Source of the DNA: Vitis vinifera
Lineage: Eukaryota; Streptophyta; Magnoliopsida; Vitales; Vitaceae
Reading direction: 5' to 3'
Length of the DNA stretch: 64,000 bases
Assembly: GCF_030704535.1 (NCBI RefSeq)
Contig: NC_081818.1
Location: 1,191,001 to 1,255,000, forward strand
The stretch's first letter is position 1. Every line of letters begins with the position of its first letter. The notes beneath the pieces are model-generated. The model searched no databases and was not told the origin of the DNA. It saw nothing but the letters and a program-made list of their open reading frames with translations. A program made the translations under genes and the position numbers. Below are positions 17,301 to 29,234 of the stretch, in pieces.

Positions 17301-20070
17301 CCATAATTTCAACATTAATAGATGAACAAATATGTGAAGCTCACATTTATTGCAAACAGACACAGTTAATTACATATTCCAAAACAGTTCCTATCATTTG
17401 ATTGTAAATGGAAATAAGGTCAACACCACTGCAAAGGACAAATTAAAGGAAAAATGCTTCTTTGAGCAGAATCACACAAGGATATCTTATTTTATTTGCT
17501 GCAGCTAATAAACTTAGAGACACATCCAACAAGTTTAGATGCAACAACCAAGAAAAATGAACGATTATCGTACCCTTGGCTTTCACAAAACCTTCGAGGG
17601 AGTACCGATCACATAGTTCATCAACTTTCTCAGTATAGCCAGCTTCCATTGCCAGGTAAACCTTTATTTAGTTTCAACAGAGAAATTATTGAGTTTTGAA
17701 GTATGATCAAGGGCTCCTCAACAAAACTTATTTGTAGGAAATACTGTAAAGAATGCCTTCATTCACAAAATAGGTCTCAGCAAAACAAGCAAAAGAAAAT
17801 GCACAGAAAGATGTTGATCAGGTCGAACACTACTTACCAAATATTCAATAAGTTGTCTATCACTATTAGTCTTAACCTCTGCAATATCCCAGCATCCCTT
17901 TTCAGCTAGCTTCTTTAGCGAGCTGCAATTTTTTGGAGCATTTCCATTTACTTTCAAGGAAGGGAAAAATCTAGAGCATCAAGAATCCCAGCAAACCGAA
18001 ACTAAAAATGATTTGGCCTTTGGTAATGAGTCATTAAAAAGATACCTTTCTTTACACTTATGATATATATCTGGAAATTCCTGACGGAGATTGTTTTTCT
18101 TTATAACATCATAAGCATCCTTTAACATATTCATGTTAACATATTCCTGAACAAGTAAACATAGCATGTCCATTCCCTTATGTGTCGCATACTTTTCTGC
18201 CGCTTTGAATTGTCTAGTTTGCAACATTTTAAGTAGAAAAGGCTGTCCAGCAGTCTGGATAGAAAACTGTTGTATTAGAGCAACCGCTGTCATATATGAC
18301 CGGGAATCCATCAATTGATGAATGTATCCCTCAACAAATTTTTTGGCAGCATCCAAAACACTATCATTCTTCATGGCCGAATTGCCTATGACTTTCTCAA
18401 TATTTGTCAACTTGACATCAAAAACTTCAAGCACCTTAATGACAATTCTCTCATCATGGTTTACAAAGCCAGCAACAATATCGAGAAATAATTGTGCAGC
18501 CACGTTTCTTGCTTCCAGTAAGTCTTCTTGGGATGATCCAGATTTTAGAAAACGTCGGAGACCAGATATTACCAAGTGGCTGAAGCCTTCAGAATATGAA
18601 CCAAAAAGAGGCAAGACATAGAGGCAGTGAGCAATAAAAATAGCTGGTCCAGGTTGGGGAGTATTATGTAGGACTTGCTGGACTCGTTGTTGAAGAGCAT
18701 GAAATTTTGCAGTGGCTGTACACGTGCCTATTGAATGCAGAATCCAATCAGAAAGTAACAGATACAAGGATGAAAGAAAATTCTGCAAAACTAGATCATA
18801 TAGCAGTCACTGAAAGAAGATGATAACAATAGCTTCTTGGATGTATTTTCGTTCATTGATGCTTAAGGGCTTTTCCATAAAAGTTTAGGAAGTTCAACCA
18901 TTTTGCCACAGAATTCTATGTAGAAATGGTAGAAAAGTAATCTGTTCTTGATCTGTTGGTAAAACCAAGCAACTTCTGTAGAATTAGGATGGATTTAATG
19001 GGTAGATTTTTAACTCATTGATACCAAGCTATCCTTGCAAGGAAATTCTAGGTCCAATGACAAAGGTTGATTAGCTTTAGATTCTTAATCTAGATTTCTT
19101 TGAAGCCAATATGCAACACATTCATATAAAAGCTATAGTCTATTGGGAAAAATATTATCCACAAGGACCACAATGAAAATAACTATCTGTTTGAGTTTCA
19201 TTTTTATCAGCCTAAAACATTGGTTTTCCTAACTTGATGATATGCACTTCTTGGAAATTTATTCCCAGGATTAACGAATAGAAATGATAAAATTAAAAAT
19301 ACTGGTTCTGAGATGAATAATGATCCCACAATCTTTCATTGGAGTTCTATCATTCCCCACCATCAAGGTACCATCAATACTCTTATGAGAACACATAAAC
19401 ATAAATAGCCACCTTGGAATTAAAATAAAACAACAATTGTCTTGAACGAAAACCACCAAAAAATTGGCACCTAAACAAATAAAAACTCCATGCATAATTG
19501 TTTTTCCAATGTCCAAAACTAAAACCGTCCATTCCACATCATATCCAACAAACCATTTAACCGTAGTTATGAATACATCCCATCCAATATTTATCAGCTC
19601 ACTGTGCATTTCCATAAGTTATCTTTCTATAAGCCTATGCTACAGATTGACCAAAATAAATCATATATTAGGGATTATGCTAAAGCTCAACCAATCACTA
19701 CGAACACATCTCAATTTTCCGAGTGAAGCATTGAAAGAAAAAAGAAATGATCCTACCTTCTTTCCCAAACATCAAATAATGTCACATGCTATAATTATTT
19801 TTTCAACACAAAACAGTGAGCTCATTGCCCTTGCTAACTCTAAAACACCATAGAAATCATTTCCCCATGGCAATGGAATCAGACTTGCTAAATAACTAAA
19901 ATAAGGATGGAGTAAAATATACCGTAAGCATAACATTCTTTCAACAGGTATAAGAATACCACTGGAGAAACACAGGATAGATCAGAGTAAGAATGCATGC
20001 AAATGGTCCATGCTTGATGAGTTTTGTCCTTATTGTTGTGCAGCTCTGTAACTGTTTCCTCCAAGCCCAT
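11356..20070 (-). CDS. 3'-5' exonuclease domain protein, Mut-7-like, DEDDy (10 exons)
   Basis: Predicted 3'-5' exonuclease on RNA or DNA. Coding exons: 20070-19923, 18727-18046, 17922-17838, 17661-17574, 14881-14697, 13805-13673, 13179-13043, 12713-12639, 11949-11839, 11472-11356. Junction phases all agree, giving 586 residues. Residues 1-330 form a helical N-terminal region with no catalytic motif. The exonuclease domain follows: ExoI GIDCEW (Asp381, Glu383), ExoII with Asp447 in YNFQCD, ExoIII EYAALDA (Tyr514, Asp518); the tyrosine makes it the DEDDy type. The tail has a lysine run (KKKKKK), a possible nuclear signal. It resembles the Arabidopsis At5g24340 type and animal mut-7/EXD3 proteins (from memory). 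The start MGLEETVT fits that family. Intron 4 (14,882-17,573) carries a hAT element. Substrate cannot be told from sequence. Confidence 0.9.
12809..12995. repeat. GA-rich minisatellite in an exonuclease intron
   Basis: About three imperfect units, each a (GA)n run followed by ATCATAACAATCACCAGAAT-like sequence and a motif near ACATTACCGGATA. It lies in intron 7 (12,714-13,042), close to both splice sites. Confidence 0.75.
15574..16421. mobile_element. Non-autonomous hAT element in intron 4 of the exonuclease gene
   Basis: An 848-bp element flanked by a perfect 8-bp target duplication TTGCCAGC (15,566-15,573 and 16,422-16,429). The ends are imperfect inverted repeats: CAGAGTTTTAAAAGGC on the left and the complement of CAATATTTTAAAAGGC on the right. 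Both ends carry many short TTGAGGC / GCCTCAA repeats in each orientation, like hAT subterminal repeats. An 8-bp duplication is typical of hAT transposons. No transposase frame is present, so movement would need a partner in trans. Confidence 0.85.
16563..16650. repeat. Direct tandem duplication of about 50 bp
   Basis: GAGTAATAGATGACAAAT and the following 25 bases (ending CATGACATCTT) occur twice in a row, next to a short (GA)n run, in intron 4 of the exonuclease gene. Confidence 0.7.
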
Positions 20071-20957
20071 GGTAGAAACAGTGAAGATCCTGGATAACTG
20101 GTTGAATTAATCAATTGGGCAATAATAATCAAAATATGGAACCTTACCATTTATACACCACTAATCCAGTGACAAGGTTTTCTTTCATCTAATCCAAGAG
20201 CAGCAACTACCATCCATTTTTTTTATTGTTCTCATAAATTCATTTTACAAAAAGTAAACAAGTTCATTCTCAAACCACACTAATAATCTTCAAAACCTAC
20301 CATCATGACATGAAAATTTGCAACACCTTCAACTTTAAAATAAATATGGAAAAAATAGACAAAAATAAAGAGAAGTCGCATTTACAATGCAATTGATGAT
20401 ACTTGTAAAGCAAAAAGGGTATTCATATCATAGCACTTTAAGTAAGAATTAAATCAATATATGTAATTTATAATTGGGATTCAAGACATATACTGTTTAT
20501 TATGGCAGGATACAAATATCTGAAAGGAACTTTATGCTCATTCTATTTCCACTTCTTTCCTTGTCCATGCTTATTTTCTTCTCTTCTTTTTCTGACCCTT
20601 CTAAAAAATTCTGACAAAGAAATCAAGATTAATTAAACCAAATATATAAACCCAAAGCGGGTTGCTCCAAAGAAATGCAGTATATCATATAGTTCATTTT
20701 CTTCCTTTATACTGAAGGTGGATAGCTTTTGGTCTGGTCTGGAGCGGCAATTATGATCAAATAAATACCCAGGAAAGCCCACATATTCATATGAAAAAAG
20801 GTTTTAAGCAGAGTTGCAGTTCATTTCCAAAACTAACACAACAATTGAAACACCCACCAAACTCCTCTCCTCTCCAAACAACCAAAAAAAAGGGAAAAAA
20901 GAGACAAGACAATCAATAGAAATAGAAACAGAAACAGAAACAAAAAATAAAATTACC

Positions 20958-21256
20958 AAACTGCGCTTCACAGAAGCCTTCCTTGTAGGTTAGGCAACTT
21001 TATCATTTCTCTGAAACCAAAATAATATAAACAATAAAATTCAAAATTTTCAGCTCTTCTTTTTTTTCCCTATTTTTCCCTGCAACCAAACGGAGAGTAG
21101 AATAAAGTTCTCAAACCGAGCGTCACAGAAGTACTTACTCATCCTTAGTCTAGGCGCGTTCAACATTTTTTCCAAAACGAAAATAATATAAAACACAAAT
21201 TTCAAAATTTTCCCTCCTTTTCTTTCCACGGTTTTTCTCGGCAGCCAAACAGAGAT
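20958..21256 (-). repeat. Duplicated leader segment upstream of the exonuclease gene
   Basis: About 20,958-21,096 and 21,112-21,256 are diverged tandem copies. Both contain CACAGAAG, an AAAATAATATAAA stretch, TTCAAAATTTTC and then a (G/C)CAACCAAAC-like motif in the same order. The copies fall between the putative first exon (near 21,400-21,480) and the start codon at 20,070, so they may hold alternative non-coding exons. On the minus strand one copy has TTTGGTTTCAG like an acceptor, the other GAGTAAGTAC like a donor. No coding meaning. Confidence 0.5.
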
Positions 21257-21402
21257 TAAAAAACAAACAAACAAACAAACAAATAACAAACGAGAAACCG
21301 ACGATTTCACCAAAGAAGGGCAGAAATACATATCTATATGATTCTTGATACGTACAGAGAACTGTAGAGAGAGAAAAAAAACAAGAAGGAACTCGCACTT
21401 AC

Positions 21403-21480
21403 AGAAGAAAACTGTGTTCCACTGCCGCTTGAAATGTCTTTCTCTCTCACACACAATGCGCCTTCTTCTCTGCAATCCTG
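21403..21480 (-). other. Putative non-coding first exon of the exonuclease gene
   Basis: A purine-rich leader downstream of a TATA box, ending at a consensus donor: the minus strand reads CTTCT then GTAAGTGCG at 21,402. The first exon end is inferred from TATA spacing (about 21,475-21,480). Transcript data would be needed to define it. Confidence 0.45.
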
Positions 21481-21503
21481 TTTCTTTATCTAACCTGTGA
21501 TAT

Positions 21504-21515
21504 CTATATTTATAG
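21504..21515 (-). promoter_or_regulatory. TATA box, exonuclease gene
   Basis: The minus strand reads CTATAAATATAG, with a telo-box-like AAACCCTAG (plus strand, 21,522-21,530) just upstream. This is a common arrangement in promoters of housekeeping plant genes. Confidence 0.5.
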
Positions 21516-21519
21516 AAAT

Positions 21520-24111
21520 ATAAACCCTAGCGAAAATCAACGCGACATTGTTGCTTGGCCCACTTGATCTTCAACTTCCAAAAATGGAAAAATGCGACCA
21601 CTTTCTCTCTCTACAATCTGCCCTTCCCTTTCTCCTTTTGGATTTTTCCTCACGTTCTCTCTCTAGAAACTGCCTTCTCTCTAAAAATATGTATAACAGC
21701 ATCACTGCAGGGTCGTTGTGCTATCTTGCGCGCTGTGGAAGACATGACCACGGACCCCGTGGTGGGAAGGGTGTTTTGGTCTTTTCAACTCGTCAGAAGA
21801 TTGGCGCCTCCCTGACCGCAGCACGAGCACTTGCTATGTAGCACTACCCAGTGGAGTGGTATTTCTCTGTCGGTCGATCCTCATCTGACGGCGTGTGAGA
21901 TGGTTGCAGCAGTGAACAGTTGGAAATGCAAAGCACCGAATCATTTTTCTTGCGAATATATATGGTGCGCATGGTGCGTAGGTGAGTGTTTTCAAGCTAA
22001 TAGATAAGGTTGTCATTAATAAAAAATCTTTTTCGTGGGACATGGGAAATATTAAGTTATTGACGTCTAAAATTTAAATATAAAAAAATAATTTTTTCGA
22101 TTTCTCTTCCATACAAATATTATATAAATAATCCCAAAATATCTATCCAATTTGAATTAATTTTTATAATATTTTACAAAAAATATTTCAACTTGTTTTT
22201 AAAAACAACCTATTTTCCAAACAATTTCTCAAAAACTATTTTAAGATACAAATTAATCAAAATATGTTTTTAAAATTAAATTAAAAAAAAAGTTTCAAAA
22301 GAGGCCTAGCCTTATTGATAACTATTTTTCAAACTGTTTTATGTTATTCAGAACAAAAAAATTACTAAAAAAAAAAACTCTTTTGATAATAAAAACTTAT
22401 TTTATATTTTTTATTCTTAAAAATAAGAAATATGATATTTTTAGAAATGTTTTTTAGTTATTTTTTTTATGATTGTTTAAAAAAATAATTATATAAATAT
22501 TTAGAATGATTAATAATAAAATATTATATATAAAAATTATTTTTAAAATATATTTAAATATATTAAAAATATGTTAAAAACATTTTAAGTTTTTAAATAA
22601 ACTTTTATTCTATACAAACATATAAAATATCATATACTAATCTTCAAAAATTATTTTTGAAAACAGTTATTAATCATACCTTAATATTTTAGTACTCCCA
22701 CTACCAAATGTAAATGATTTTTTGAACATTAAAAAAAAATTGCCTAAATATTTTATATTGCCATTCATATTAAAATCTATAATAAAAAGAAAAATAATTA
22801 TTAGAAAAAGTAATGAATTAATATTAAAATTTTTATGAAATTTGAAATGATTGTACTTTATAGATGTTTTCATTAGATTTGTAAAATATTATAAATTTTT
22901 TAACCTTCTTCAATAAATTAGAGGATAAAATGGTGTCAAACGACCTAATTATCATATTTTGGAAGCAATATTTTGCTAAATTAAAATTAAAATTAAAAAA
23001 TAAGAAAATAAGAAAAAAAATATTTAATAAAATTTAATATTTATTATTTAATAATTTAAGTTGATTTTAAATTATTAAATTAAAATGTATTATTTAATTA
23101 TTATTTTAAGTATTAAAATTATTTGATAAAATTTATTTTAAATCACATATTTATTATTATAAATTATAATTAAAATAAATGAGATTAAATAATAATGAAG
23201 ATAGTAAAATAACAAAAAAAAAATCTTTAAAGTAATTAAGAAAAACAAAAATAAAATAAATACATAAAATTATCAATTAGTGAATTATTTTTTTTCTTAT
23301 TGCTTAATATTTATATATAAAATAACGGAAAAATTACTTTCGTCTTCTAAATTCTAAAAGACGATCGATGTGACTGGAGGGAGAGAGGATGAGTTACGCC
23401 GAAATTGCTGAAGAAATGACACGGCTTCGTTTCACAGATTCTGGGGTTTGGAAAAATTTTGCCACGTGTCAAGACAGTCTGGAGATGATGATAGGTTTAG
23501 ATGAGTGACACGTGTACAATATATTTGTTGCAACATGACAAATATACTGTTGCTTTCAAGCCGTTTTGGGTTCCTCCCCTATTAACTTCTTTTGTTTGAC
23601 TTGTCTCTTGTAGGTTTTGTTTGGAAGGGATTCAATTTAATTTATAAAAATATAGAAAGTCAAACTAATATACAAAAAAGTTTCCTAATCACATTCTCCT
23701 TAATAAAAATTTTGCAAGATTCCAAAGATTTTTACAAGGATTGAACTACAAAGAATACTATCAATAGCATTAAATGGACTAAAATATTGGCAAATTACAG
23801 GTTATCCCTCTTGTATACGGAAGCTGTGATACCAATTTGTTACATCTGCGATTTCAATTGAAATTCCATTTGTCTTTATAGTCGTTTGCTCTTCCAGAAA
23901 TCTTCAACCCGAGCTCTTAAATCAGTTTATTATACATGCGGAAGCTTTGAGACCAGTTTGTTGTACCAATGGAAGCTTTAATACAAACACGTTAGCTCAA
24001 GAGCATTATCAATGCTATTGACTAGTTCGAAACAAAAATAACGAAAAGAATTAGTGGGTTAAAGTTGGTTGGTTGATTTTATTTTTCGTCCGTAACATTG
24101 AAAAAAAATAC
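21520..24111. other. Intergenic DNA, mostly very AT-rich
   Basis: 21,545-21,860 is of mixed composition and probably promoter of the exonuclease gene. 22,040-23,340 is extremely AT-rich and includes degraded copies of an AT-rich MITE family (about 22,190-22,680). 23,370-23,620 is an island of normal composition with two ACGTG cores (CCACGTGTC at 23,462, ACACGTGTA at 23,508) and a 39-codon frame. The rest is probably the 3' flank of the Ppx/GppA gene. Confidence 0.5.
23389..23508 (+). other. Small open frame in a GC-normal island (doubtful)
   Basis: ATG to TGA, 39 residues beginning MSYAEIAEEMTRLRF. It stands out only because its surroundings are so AT-rich. No family recognised and no homolog in the window. 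It could be a remnant of a gene or chance. Confidence 0.15.
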
Positions 24112-27100
24112 TCAATGCATCCATTGTAAGTGTCTGGATCGTTCTGAGGATTCTGAAGAACTTGAAGGAACTGCTATCGACAACTTTTCTTGGAATACCT
24201 GAGGATAAATGAGAAGTTGGTGGTGAAAATATGATCCCTATGTTTGGTTCTTCGGAAAATTTGGGGGAAAATATGAGTAAATGAAGTTGATATTTGAAGG
24301 AATTACCATTTCAAAATGTCCCAACTCTTTTCTTAGTTCTGCTTCGTCGCCCTCAGCTAATGGTTGTACAATGCCAGGCAGTAGAGACTGATCCTTTGTT
24401 TCGCTTACAATCTGTAAACAAGATTCGGGTTAATACAACGAAGAAAGTCAACAGAAGCAGCCCGACGTTACTGGGCTTATGGCAGGGGAAAACAATTCAG
24501 GCAAGATGATCAACCAAACGGAACCTCAAGTTTTCTCTTTAGTTGCCATACCCAAGGAAGAGAACAGCAATTTGAGTTATTCTGCTGTAATTTGGTGAGC
24601 TAAAACCCTATGCTATATGATTAAACATTCTTTGGTACTTTTTACTTGGAAGGAAGAAAAAGGATATCATCAGGCAGTATTTAAAGCCAAATAGGAACAT
24701 ACCAATTTGAATCCTTCACTGGAACGCGAAAATTCCATCCCTTGAATATTCAAGCCCCGATGCTTCTGTACTGCAATGGAAACACGTATAATTGCACAAA
24801 GCATTTTGAATTTCTCCTTTACCTGAATGTGCATGAGGGAAAAACTATTAACAATCACGACTTTTTTTGGGGTTAATACTGCTTAGTAAGCAGACTATCA
24901 TTTAGAGAATTACACATGCCATCACCTCTTTTGAGAATTCCTTAAGAGAACCATGATTGGGTTTCGGGAATTTCTTTCTGTGATGTCTTGCAAGTAACGC
25001 TATTAACTGCAGATTTTATAACGGTCATCAGCCTTGAGAGCACAACAAGAGTATAGGAGCATTAAGGACAAAGCATGATGGACAGGTAGATGGAGTACCT
25101 TGACTTCCTCAGTACTGTAACCATAAAGATGATCGCCATTCTGTAACAATAAAACTGAGCTCATTAGATTCTTAAGTCATATTCATCGAGCACTGTAGAT
25201 CACATAACAAAATTCTTGGAATTTTTAAAAGCATCTACCCGACTTTTGACCTATGCAAATGACAATATTGCTAATAATTCAATAACTTGCTATGCTATTG
25301 TCCGTTTCACTATTATCACCACATTGCATCTTTCACAACGTTTTCTCGTTTTGCCTTTTTGTTTTTTTGTTTTGACTTAGGAAGCACATTTGGGCTTAAT
25401 AATTTTCAAACATGTCATTATCCTATAGTGCCTATGCATGTTGTAAAAGCATTCAAGGAAAGGACGCAGGGTACATACCATGATGATATTACAAGACTGC
25501 TTATGGTAACCCTTTTCACCAGTAATGAGCCCGATATTGTGAAGCACACAGGCAGCTTCAAGGTATTCAAGATCCTTGTCATTCAAGGAGACAGGAAGTT
25601 TAACTTGATTTTCAGTTTCAGCAAGCGTATCACATTTTCTTAAACCTTCAAAAATCACCTGCAGAAGTAATCTGGTCAGAAAAATTAAAAAATCATCATA
25701 TGCTGCAAGGTAGTCTTTTTATACAATATGCTTTAACCGAGAGCACAAAGACCATCGATCCCCATCATATACAAAAATTTCATGTGAACCCTAATGAAGC
25801 TGCTAACTTCTAGGCTTAAATTAAATTACCCAATTGAAACACAAATGGGTTTACCACTTCTATCAAAAGTATCCAAAAGTTGATGTGGGTTTCTTGATTA
25901 AAGTTCCACTCTAAGATCAACACACAACACAACGATACACTACGTAGAAAGACGTCATATGAATCAAAATGAAGTAGTTAACATGTTAGACCTAGAAATT
26001 AGCCTGAAAACCAAAACTATTGGGTTGAAGATGAAGATCTTGTAATACCTTCCAAAGCAATCTAGTTAGAAAAATTCAAAAATCATCATATGCTGCAAGG
26101 TAGGCTTTTCCAATCATATGCTTTAACCAATAACACAAAGACAATCCATCTCCATCATATACAAAACTTTTGTGTAAACACAAATGAAGTTACAAACTTG
26201 TAGGCTTAAATTAACTTGGATTCAAAACTATCCGAAAGTTGGTGCAGGTTTCTTGATTAAAGTTTTACTCTAAGATCAACACGCAACAATGCTTTAACCA
26301 AGAGCACAAAGAACATCCATCTCCATCATACAGAAAATTTTACATGCACCCTAATGAAGCTGCTAACATGTAGACTTGAATTAACTAGGATTCGGAGATT
26401 AGCTAAATGAAACACGAATAGGGTTAGCACTTTTATCAAAACTATCCAAAAGTTGATGCGGGTTTCCTGATTAAGGTTCTCCTCTAAGATTAACACACAA
26501 CACACTAACGAGTTATGTAAAAGGATTTCGCATGAATCAAAATGTAGTGTACATGCTAGACCTAGAAATTAGTCCCAAAACCGAAACTATTGATTTGGAG
26601 GTGAAGATCTTGTAATACCTTCGTAATGTTAGCGCATTGAGAAGCAGTCCCCATCTTCTTCTTACCGAGAAACCTAGTCGCTAGGCGTACGACTGATCCC
26701 CATCTTGCATTAGCATTGAAATCATAGTTATCACAAACCTGCAATAACATTTCTGCAACCACACCCTCCCCCAATGCATACCCTGAAACCTCCATCTCCT
26801 CAATGTCTAGCATCGCAAATATTTCATCCAACAACACTGCACCCGCCACAATAAACTCCGATCGCCTCTTGAAAAACCGGTCTCTCCTAGCCCTCTCTAT
26901 GGCCTCTCCCCCTCCTCCACACAACCTCTCCACCAAAATTCTCAATTCCTCCCTGCTAAACCTCCAATCCCTCCCTAAATCCCCACACAATGCACCATCA
27001 TTGCTCACTACATTGCGCGAAAACCCTGAAAAAATGGCTTTTTCTATGGATTGAACTGTGCCTGATGAGCCAACAGCAATCTCAAAACCATGGTGTTTAA

Positions 27101-27722
27101 TCTTCTCAACAATTCCACATTGCCGAAGAATTGATCTAATGTGACTTCTCATTTGAAGAATTTCATTGTGATTCACAAATTTTTGGGTTAAATTAACGTG
27201 CCCTAGCTTCACAGACGTACCAAAAATTGCTTTCCCCTTTTGGCCAAGGAGAAACTCGGTCGACCCACCTCCTATGTCGATAACCAGAGCGGTTTTTTCA
27301 TAAATAGGGAGGAACTGGAGGGCACCAAGGTAAATTAACCGAGCTTCTTCCTCACCAGACAGGACTTCCACTTCGAACCCTACCTCGTCCCGGACTCGTC
27401 GGAGAAACTCCGCCTGGTTGCCGGCTTCGCGAACGGCGGCGGTGGCGACGGTCCTGTGGCGGTGGATCTCGTGGTTCTGCAGGAAATTCCGAAATTCTTT
27501 GAGGGCTTCGATTGCCCGAAGCTGGGAGTCGACGGCAGCTGCGGCGGACGCGGCTTGGCGGCCGAGGACGACGGGCTCTTTGAGGCGGTGGAGGTGGAGG
27601 AATTTTCCGGTGGAGGGGTTGAATTGGACGGTGAGGAGCTTGAAGGAATTGGTGCCCATGTCAATTGAGGCGAATAGGTTGGTGGGGTTTGCAGAAACTG
27701 TGGGAATAGGAACCGTCGCCAT
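24112..27722 (-). CDS. Ppx/GppA-family phosphatase (exopolyphosphatase-like), 7 exons
   Basis: Member of the Ppx/GppA family (ASKHA fold), which hydrolyses polyphosphate or pppGpp in bacteria. Coding exons: 27722-26619, 25658-25479, 25140-25099, 25006-24926, 24822-24703, 24411-24307, 24198-24112. Every exon is a multiple of three, giving 572 residues. Phosphate loop 1: IDMGTNSFK (20-28). SGEEEARL (122-129) holds the expected catalytic glutamate. Second loop: VIDIGGGSTEF (147-157). VGSSGT at 217-222 is the adenosine-type motif. The C-terminal part is HD-like but reads VLHNIG near 408, so the usual HD pair is HN; RHHRKK follows at 449. Start: ATG at 27,722; an in-frame TTG further upstream is not plausible in a plant. 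Exon 1 is GC-rich at its 5' end. The plant substrate is not known to me. Confidence 0.92.
25665..26618 (-). repeat. Triplicated segment filling intron 1 of the Ppx/GppA gene
   Basis: Three diverged direct copies, roughly 25,665-26,054, 26,055-26,288 and 26,289-26,618. Each shares blocks such as ATATGCTTTAACC, GCACAAAGA, CCATC.CCATCATA, AAGCTGCTAAC (or similar) and TTGATTAA. The first and third copies both end GAAGATCTTGTAATACCTT (plus strand); in the third this is the true exon 1 donor at 26,618, so the first carries a decoy donor near 26,050. Confidence 0.8.
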
Positions 27723-29234
27723 TGTCGTCTTCTTCCTCAAGCCCCTGTTGCAGAAACATTGAGACTACCTATACATATTGTCCGTTGCGTGACGTCAGCT
27801 GGAAGTTGATTAGCAATTTAACACGCAGGTTGTTGGAACTTGGAAGTGAGGTTGTAGAAGAAGTTAGAAATTGTGAACAAATTCCGGGTTTCTAATCATT
27901 TTCATATTTTTATTTAATTATTTATTTTGTAGGTATATTCCATGAAACATGCCTCCCCACTAATCACTTTGAAACTTCATAAGAAAAATCACTAAAATCC
28001 CTTTCAAATTTGAAAAATGTCCATAATTAATATTAATAAAAGATTTTTTTTAGAAATTAATATATTTTTGATATTATAAATAAATATTTTAATTGAATGA
28101 TAAAAAATTTTAGAAACAAAAAAAATATATAGAATTTCAAAATAGTTATTTTAATAAACGTGACATAATTTTTTTCAATGCTTGTGAGTTTATTTGAAAG
28201 AAAAAAAAGGACCAAATCATTGGGAAGTGTTTGTGACGTGTGATTTATATCACTTATGATGACAAGCTATTATGATAAAAAGGAAAATAAAAATAATTAT
28301 CATTATTATTTTGATTAAGGGCAATGATATAATCCATGTTCAAAAATTTTGAATATTGGGAAAATTATATTATTTAAATATTAAATAAAAAAATGTAAAT
28401 TCATAAAATATATTGCAAGACAAATTAATCATTTGTCCATGATTAGAAAATGTTTTTTTAATTATTACATTTATTTGTATTTTTTTCACAATATTTCTAT
28501 TTTTTTAAATAAGAAAAATAATTTGAGTCATAAATCATCCTTTGACTCATTTGTGGCCAAATTTACATTTTATTTGTTTTATTGTTTGAACAATGCTATA
28601 AATTTCAAGTTGCTTCCCTTATTTGCTATTGTGAGTAAATAAAACAATTTTATTTATATCATTTTGTCCTTTTGAATAATTTGTTATTGTTTTCTAATTT
28701 TGTTTATTTTCATGCTCCCATTAATAATTTTTTGTTGTTGGATTTGAGTGGTGGTTGAAGTTAAAATTAAAGTCATAATTCAATATTAATGTGATAAAAA
28801 AATTACTAAAAGGTAGCACTAAATTCGTTAATAAAAATGAGAAGTATTTGTACTTATGGTTCAAACACTATAAGACATTTAGAGTGTGTTTGAGAATGAT
28901 TATAGTAAGTGTTTTTATCATTTTTAACATTTAAAAATGATAAAATTTTTCAAGCATTAGAAATATTAAAAGCGCTTCATAAAATCACTATCAAACTAGC
29001 TCATTGAGCGCGTTTGAGAGTAATTATAAAAATGTTTTCTACCATTTCTAATACTTAGAATGATAAAATTTTTAAAATATTATAAATATTAAAAGCACTT
29101 TCTAAAATCACTACTAAACGGGCACTTCGCATATTTTATATAAATGAGTGTATGTATTAAAACACGATTAAAAAAAATGAGATTATAAAATACAAAAGAC
29201 GATCAGTAATGTAAGATTTCTTATAAAGACTTTA

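Noticed and set aside
21050-21475. A 141-codon minus-strand frame in the exonuclease leader
   Set aside because: It crosses the likely first exon, its donor and the intron repeats; residue content is that of translated pyrimidine-rich leader.
26562-27740. An upstream TTG start for the Ppx/GppA protein adding six residues
   Set aside because: Plants start at ATG; the first in-frame ATG is at 27,722 and fits the family. The frame past 26,619 is intron read-through.
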